DNA of 27,223 bases from the NCBI GenBank assembly GCA_021767525.1, contig JAASTF010000008.1, positions 1 to 27,223 on the forward strand. Direction: 5' to 3'. The notes beneath the pieces were generated by a model. It searched no databases, was not told the origin of the DNA, and was given only the letters and a program-made list of their open reading frames with translations. Made by a program: the position numbers and the translations under genes. The DNA comes from Paracoccaceae bacterium (GTDB lineage: Bacteria; Pseudomonadota; Alphaproteobacteria; Rhodobacterales; Rhodobacteraceae). Shown here piece by piece: positions 23,155 through 27,223 of this stretch. The number at the start of each line of letters is the position of its first letter. The first letter of the stretch is position 1.

Positions 23155-24608
23155 CAGAACGGCGCCTCGACCCGGCCCATGCGCACGTAGACCGATTTCA
23201 CCTGGCTGTAATGCGCGATCGCGGCCTTGGAGTTTTCACGCCCCACGCCCGAGGCCTTGACCCCGCCGAACGGCACCTCGACCGGTGCATCGTTATAGGA
23301 ATTCAGGAAACAGCTGCCCGCCTGCAACGCGCCGATCACCCGGTGGCCGCGTTGCAGATCGCGGGTGAACACACCCGCCGACAGGCCGTATTCGGTGGCG
23401 TTGGCGCGGGCGATCACCTCGTCCTCGTCCTCGAAATCCAGAACGCACATGACGGGGCCGAAAATCTCTTCGCGGGCGATGGTCATGTCGTCGGTGACAT
23501 CTGCGAAAACGGCCGGCGTGATCCAGCAGCCGGGCCGGTCCAGCCGGGTGCCGCCAGTGACCAGCCGAGCGCCTTCATCCACGCCCTTTGCGATGTAATT
23601 CAGCACGATCTGCAACTGCCCCTCGCTGACCATCGGGCCGAAATTGGTGGCCGGGTCCAGCGGGTCGCCGATGACCGCATCGGCCAGCCGGGCGGTCAGC
23701 CGGTCCAGGAAAGCCTCGCGCAGGCTGCGATGCACGAAAACCCGCGTGCCGTTGGAACAGACCTGCCCCGAGGAATAGAAATTGCCCAGGATCGCGCCGC
23801 CCACCGCATCGTCCAGATCGGCATCGTCAAAGACGATCAGGGGCGATTTGCCGCCCAGTTCCATCGTTACGTGCTTCATCTCGGCCGCCGCCGCGGCGTA
23901 GACCTTTTTGCCCGTGGGCGCCGAGCCGGTCAGCGACACCTTGGCCACGCGCGGGTCCGTCACCAGCTGCGCGCCGACCGCGCCCGCGCCCTGCACCACG
24001 TTGAACAGGCCCGGCGGCGCGCCGGCCTCGGTCAGGATCTCGGCCACTTTCAGCGCGCAAAGCGGCGTGGTTTCCGACGGTTTGAACACCATCGCGTTGC
24101 CACAGGCCAGCGCCGGCGCGGCCTTCCAGCAGGCGATCTGCGTGGGATAGTTCCACGCGCCGATGCCGACGCAAACGCCCAGCGGCTCGCGGATGGTATA
24201 GGCCCAGTCGCCGCCGCGCAGCGGGATATGCTCGCCCGTCAGGCTGCCCGCCAGCCCGCCGAAATATTCCAGCGCATCCGCCGCGCTGGTGGCGTCCGCC
24301 ACGCTGGTTTCCTGGTAGGGCTTGCCGGTGTCATAGGTTTCCAGCACCGACAGATCGTGGTTGCGGTCGCGCATGATGTCGGCGGCACGGCGCAGCACGC
24401 GGCCGCGTTCGGTGCCCGAAAGCTTGGCCCATTCGACCTGCGCGGCCTTGGCCGCCGCCAGCGCCTGATCGACAATGGCGGGCGTGGCCATGTGCAGCCG
24501 GGCGATCTGTTCGCCCGTCGCAGGGTAGATCACCGGCAAGGCCTCGCCCGCGGGATCATCGATATAGGCGCCGTTCACGTAATGGCTGGCGGTGGGTTTG
24601 GTGTCCAT
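23154..24608 (-). CDS. betB: Betaine aldehyde dehydrogenase
   Basis: A 484-residue NAD(P)-dependent aldehyde dehydrogenase making glycine betaine. The general-base E250 is in MELGGKSP, the catalytic nucleophile C284 in GQVCSNGTRVF, and the cofactor loop FTGS-like segment is SLTGSAPTGK. WNYPTQIACWK (about 152-162) is typical of BetB. The start at 24608 is chosen because AAGGGG sits at proper spacing (6 bases); the ATG at 24614 is adjacent to it and less likely. It follows the GST gene by 10 bases and overlaps betA by one base. Confidence 0.95.
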   Translation of the reverse strand: MDTKPTASHYVNGAYIDDPAGEALPVIYPATGEQIARLHMATPAIVDQALAAAKAAQVEWAKLSGTERGRVLRRAADIMRDRNHDLSVLETYDTGKPYQETSVADATSAADALEYFGGLAGSLTGEHIPLRGGDWAYTIREPLGVCVGIGAWNYPTQIACWKAAPALACGNAMVFKPSETTPLCALKVAEILTEAGAPPGLFNVVQGAGAVGAQLVTDPRVAKVSLTGSAPTGKKVYAAAAAEMKHVTMELGGKSPLIVFDDADLDDAVGGAILGNFYSSGQVCSNGTRVFVHRSLREAFLDRLTARLADAVIGDPLDPATNFGPMVSEGQLQIVLNYIAKGVDEGARLVTGGTRLDRPGCWITPAVFADVTDDMTIAREEIFGPVMCVLDFEDEDEVIARANATEYGLSAGVFTRDLQRGHRVIGALQAGSCFLNSYNDAPVEVPFGGVKASGVGRENSKAAIAHYSQVKSVYVRMGRVEAPF

Positions 24609-24618
24609 CGTCATCCCC

Positions 24619-25263
24619 TTATTCCGGTTTGAACCGCAGCGGTTCGTAAGAGATTTGCACATGCCGCGCATAGGCCGGGCGCTGGCACAGCCGCGCGTAA
24701 TAGGCGGCCAGGTTGGGCAGATCGGGACGCGCAAACGGCAGCGTGAAATAGCGATAAAGCCCATGCCCCGTCAGGATGTCGGCAAAGGTGAAATCGCCCC
24801 CCGCCAGCCACGGCCCCTGCCCCAGCCGCGCATCCAGCATCGTGGCCAGCGGGGCGATCGCGGCCTCGCCCTGGGCCACGATTTCGGGCGTCAGCAGCGC
24901 CGGGTCGCGGCGGACCAACGGGTAGAACAGCCCGTTCAGCAGCGCGGGCATGAAGGCCGTCTTGACCCATTCCGCCCAACTGTCGAGCGGCCCGCGCAGC
25001 GCCGGATCGTCGGGCCAGAACGGCGCGCGGCCGTAGCGGGCGCAAAGATAGCGATGGATCGCGGCGCTTTCGAACATCACCACATCGCCATCGCGCAGGG
25101 CGGGCACCAGCCCCATCGGGTTCATCGCGCGATAGTCTTCGGTATCGGTGCCGCCGTGGACATGGCCGTAATCCAGCCGCTCGTGCGGCACGCCCAGCTC
25201 GGCCAACGTCCACATGACGATCTGCACGTTCGACGAGGTCGCCCGCCCGTAAACCGTGATCAT
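24619..25263 (-). CDS. Glutathione S-transferase family protein inside the bet operon
   Basis: A 214-residue GST. The N-terminal thioredoxin-like domain has ITVYGRATSSNVQIVMWTLAELG (in part at 2-20), the cis-proline region MNPMGLVPAL at about 47-56 and the ESAAIHRYL glutathione contact at about 65-73. The C-terminal helical domain shows WLAGGDFTFADI, the N-capping motif common to GSTs. It is flanked by betC (10-base gap) and betB (10-base gap) on the same strand, so it is part of the operon. Its job there is unknown; a role in handling reactive betaine aldehyde or a maleylpyruvate-isomerase-like reaction is only a guess. Confidence 0.9.
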   Translation of the reverse strand: MITVYGRATSSNVQIVMWTLAELGVPHERLDYGHVHGGTDTEDYRAMNPMGLVPALRDGDVVMFESAAIHRYLCARYGRAPFWPDDPALRGPLDSWAEWVKTAFMPALLNGLFYPLVRRDPALLTPEIVAQGEAAIAPLATMLDARLGQGPWLAGGDFTFADILTGHGLYRYFTLPFARPDLPNLAAYYARLCQRPAYARHVQISYEPLRFKPE

Positions 25264-25273
25264 CGCCAGCCCC

Positions 25274-26788
25274 CTATTCGCCGCGCGGAAAGCGCTGGGT
25301 TTCTTCCAGCACGTTCAGGTCCATGTGGTTGCGCATGTAGCGTTCGGATGCCTTTTGAAGCGGCTGGTAATCCCAGGGGAAATAGCCGCCCTGGCGCAGC
25401 GCCTCGTACACAACCCAGCGGCGGGCCTGGCTTTGGCGCACATCGGCGTCGAACTGCTCCAGATCCCAGCGGGCGGCGGCCATGATGCGAAACCGCTCCA
25501 ACGTGGTGGCATGGGCCGGCTCCTCGGCCAGGTTGGTCAGCTCGTGCGGATCGGTTTCCAGGTCGAACAGCTGCTCGGGGTCGATGGCGCAATTGGTGTA
25601 TTTCCACCGCCCCTGGCGCAGCGCGATCATGGGCGAATAACTGGCCTCGGCCGCGTATTCCATCGCCACCGGGCTTTGCCGCGCCGCGCCCTGCCCCAGC
25701 GGCACCAGGCTTTCGCCGGTGGTCCAGGGCATGACCTCGTCCATCGCCACGCCGGCCAGGTCGCACAGGGTGGGGCAGATATCGATAGTGCTGACCGGGT
25801 CGGTCACAAGCCCGGGCTGCATCTGCGGCGCGGCGATCATCAGGGGCACGCGCGCCGAGCCTTCGAAGAACGACATCTTGAACCACAGCCCCCGCTCGCC
25901 CAGCATGTCGCCGTGATCGGATACGAATAGGACGATGGTGTTCTCGGCCTGACGGGTGGTTTCCAGCGTTTCCAGCAGCTCACCGATCTTGTCGTCGAGG
26001 TAAGAGATATTGGCGAAATAGGCCCGGCGCGAGCGGGCGATGTGATCGTCGGTGATGGTATAGCTGCGCCAATCGTTGGCATCGAAGATGCGCTGGCTGT
26101 GCGGGTCGTGATCGGCATAGTCCATCGCCGGCACAACGGGCGCCAGGTGGGCGCAATCGTCGTACAGATCCCAGTATTTCCGCCGCGCCACATAAGGGTC
26201 ATGCGGGTGGGTAAAGCTGACCGTCAGGCACCAGGGGCGGTCGTCCTTGCCGCGCGCCAGATCATACAGCTTTTGCACACCGTGAAAGGCGACCTCGTCA
26301 TCATATTCCAGCTGGTTGGTGATCTCGGCCACGCCCGCGCCGGTGACGGACCCCATGTTGTGATACCACCAGTCGATCCGCTCGCCCGGTTTGCGGTAAT
26401 CGGGCGTCCAGCCGAAATCGGGCGGATAGATATCGGTGGTCAGCCGATCCTCGAACCCGTGCAGCTGGTCGGGGCCGACGAAATGCATTTTTCCCGACAG
26501 GCAGGTGTAATAACCGGCCCGCCGCAGGTGATGGGCGAAGGTCGGGATAGACGACGGAAACTCGGCCGCGTTGTCGTAAACGCCCGTCTGGCTGGGCAAT
26601 TGCCCCGACATGAAGGCCGCCCGCCCCGGCGCGCATAGCGGGCTGGCGGTATAGGCATTTGCGAAACGGGTCGAGCGCGCGGCGAGCCGCGCCAGGTTGG
26701 GCGCATGCAGCCAGGGCGCGGGGCCATCGGGAAACAGCGTTCCGTTCAGCTGGTCGACCATGACGATCAGGATGTTCGGTTTGGTCAT
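25274..26788 (-). CDS. betC: Choline-sulfatase
   Basis: A 504-residue type I sulfatase hydrolysing choline-O-sulfate to choline and sulfate. The active-site motif CAPGR is at 52-56, where C52 would become formylglycine. Metal ligands fit D12 (MVDQLNG) and the later SDHGDMLGE (as VSDHGDMLGERG). The cytosolic choline-sulfatase features include the C-terminal region ending EETQRFPRGE and the lack of a signal peptide. The length matches known BetC (about 505-512). The start at 26788 is preceded by AAAGGGG and overlaps the betI stop by ATGA. The neighbours betI, betB and betA confirm the pathway. Confidence 0.96.
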   Translation of the reverse strand: MTKPNILIVMVDQLNGTLFPDGPAPWLHAPNLARLAARSTRFANAYTASPLCAPGRAAFMSGQLPSQTGVYDNAAEFPSSIPTFAHHLRRAGYYTCLSGKMHFVGPDQLHGFEDRLTTDIYPPDFGWTPDYRKPGERIDWWYHNMGSVTGAGVAEITNQLEYDDEVAFHGVQKLYDLARGKDDRPWCLTVSFTHPHDPYVARRKYWDLYDDCAHLAPVVPAMDYADHDPHSQRIFDANDWRSYTITDDHIARSRRAYFANISYLDDKIGELLETLETTRQAENTIVLFVSDHGDMLGERGLWFKMSFFEGSARVPLMIAAPQMQPGLVTDPVSTIDICPTLCDLAGVAMDEVMPWTTGESLVPLGQGAARQSPVAMEYAAEASYSPMIALRQGRWKYTNCAIDPEQLFDLETDPHELTNLAEEPAHATTLERFRIMAAARWDLEQFDADVRQSQARRWVVYEALRQGGYFPWDYQPLQKASERYMRNHMDLNVLEETQRFPRGE

Positions 26789-27223
26789 CGCGCGCCCCTT
26801 TCCAGTTCCAGGTGCAGATAGCCCAGCACCTGCGCCGCGGCGTGGTCGCCATCGGGCGCGGCCGCGCCCAGCGATTGTTGCAGGTAAACCCCGTCGATCA
26901 GCGCCGCGATCCGGTCGGCCGCCTGCGCGGCGCGCGCGCCTATCAGCGGGCGCAGCGCATGGCCCAGGTTCGACCGCAGCCGCCGCTGATAGACCACCAG
27001 CAGGCGCCGCGCCTCGTCCGAGCGGCGGGCCAGCACGTAGAAATTCATCCAGGCGGCCACGGTTTCGGCGCGGAAGTTGCGCGGGCTGAACGATGCGCGC
27101 ACGATGGCCTGAACCCGGGCTTGCGGCCCCTGCGCCATCACCAGCGCGCCGCGCACCTCGGCCGCGTAAACGCCCAGGGTATAGCGCATCGCCGCCACCA
27201 GGATCTGGTCCTTGCCGCCGAAA
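26785..27223 (-). CDS. betI: HTH-type transcriptional regulator BetI (N-terminus outside window)
   Basis: About 146 C-terminal residues of a TetR-family repressor are visible, beginning FGGKDQILVAAMR, which is the end of the helix-turn-helix. The ligand domain follows: AWMNFYVLARRSDEARRLLVVYQRRLRSNL (in part) and LIDGVYLQQSL, characteristic of BetI. In known systems it represses bet genes and responds to choline. The DNA-binding helices and the start lie beyond 27223. The stop overlaps the betC start (ATGA at 26785-26788), placing the regulator first in the operon it likely controls. Confidence 0.93.
   Translation of the reverse strand, partial: FGGKDQILVAAMRYTLGVYAAEVRGALVMAQGPQARVQAIVRASFSPRNFRAETVAAWMNFYVLARRSDEARRLLVVYQRRLRSNLGHALRPLIGARAAQAADRIAALIDGVYLQQSLGAAAPDGDHAAAQVLGYLHLELERGAR

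Noticed and set aside
21574..24632. Long plus-strand frames (538 and 473 codons) opposite betA and betB
   Set aside because: Both are antisense to well-supported bet genes and show no family motifs.

Overview
The window looks like chromosomal DNA of an alphaproteobacterium of the Rhodobacterales/Roseobacter type. This rests on the high GC content with strongly GC-biased third codon positions, the arrangement of propionyl-CoA carboxylase genes spaced by small lipoproteins and paired with a PccR-type regulator, a choline-O-sulfate catabolic operon, and CtrA-like boxes (TTAA-N7-TTAAC). No tRNA, rRNA, insertion sequence, phage gene or CRISPR array was seen.

Layout. 1-568: the 3' end of thrS and its terminator. 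575-3564: a four-gene plus-strand operon, bufA-bufB-bufC-bufD (DUF2282 precursor peptide, DUF692/MNIO enzyme, DUF2063 partner, DoxX membrane protein). This is a bufferin-type RiPP system, a family linked to copper/metal protection, and is the most interesting locus here. 3476-5467: small genes, namely a membrane protein, an ArsC/Spx-like thioredoxin-fold protein, a cold-shock protein, a Cys-rich exported protein and a DUF2177 membrane protein. 5532-16133: the methylmalonyl-CoA pathway on the minus strand (pccB, pccA and methylmalonyl-CoA mutase) interspersed with small lipoproteins and hypothetical genes, plus a divergent DUF4174 gene. 16143-19798: the pccB control region, a Bcr/CflA-type MFS transporter, the ScfR-family regulator pccR and a tightly coupled alpha/beta hydrolase. 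19774-21489: a DUF465/YdcH protein, a hemerythrin-like protein and an exported thermonuclease-family protein preceded by two CtrA-like boxes. 21496-27223: betI-betC-GST-betB-betA on the minus strand, converting choline-O-sulfate through choline and betaine aldehyde to glycine betaine.

How the parts work together. The Pcc/Mcm enzymes turn propionyl-CoA into succinyl-CoA. The three copies of GCAAA-N3-GCAAA, two beside the pccB promoter and one just before pccR, fit control of pccB and autoregulation by PccR. The bet operon supplies the osmolyte glycine betaine and can release sulfate from choline-O-sulfate. The buf operon would make a secreted, cysteine-modified metal-binding peptide. Functions are inferred from protein sequence features read by eye; no database search was run.
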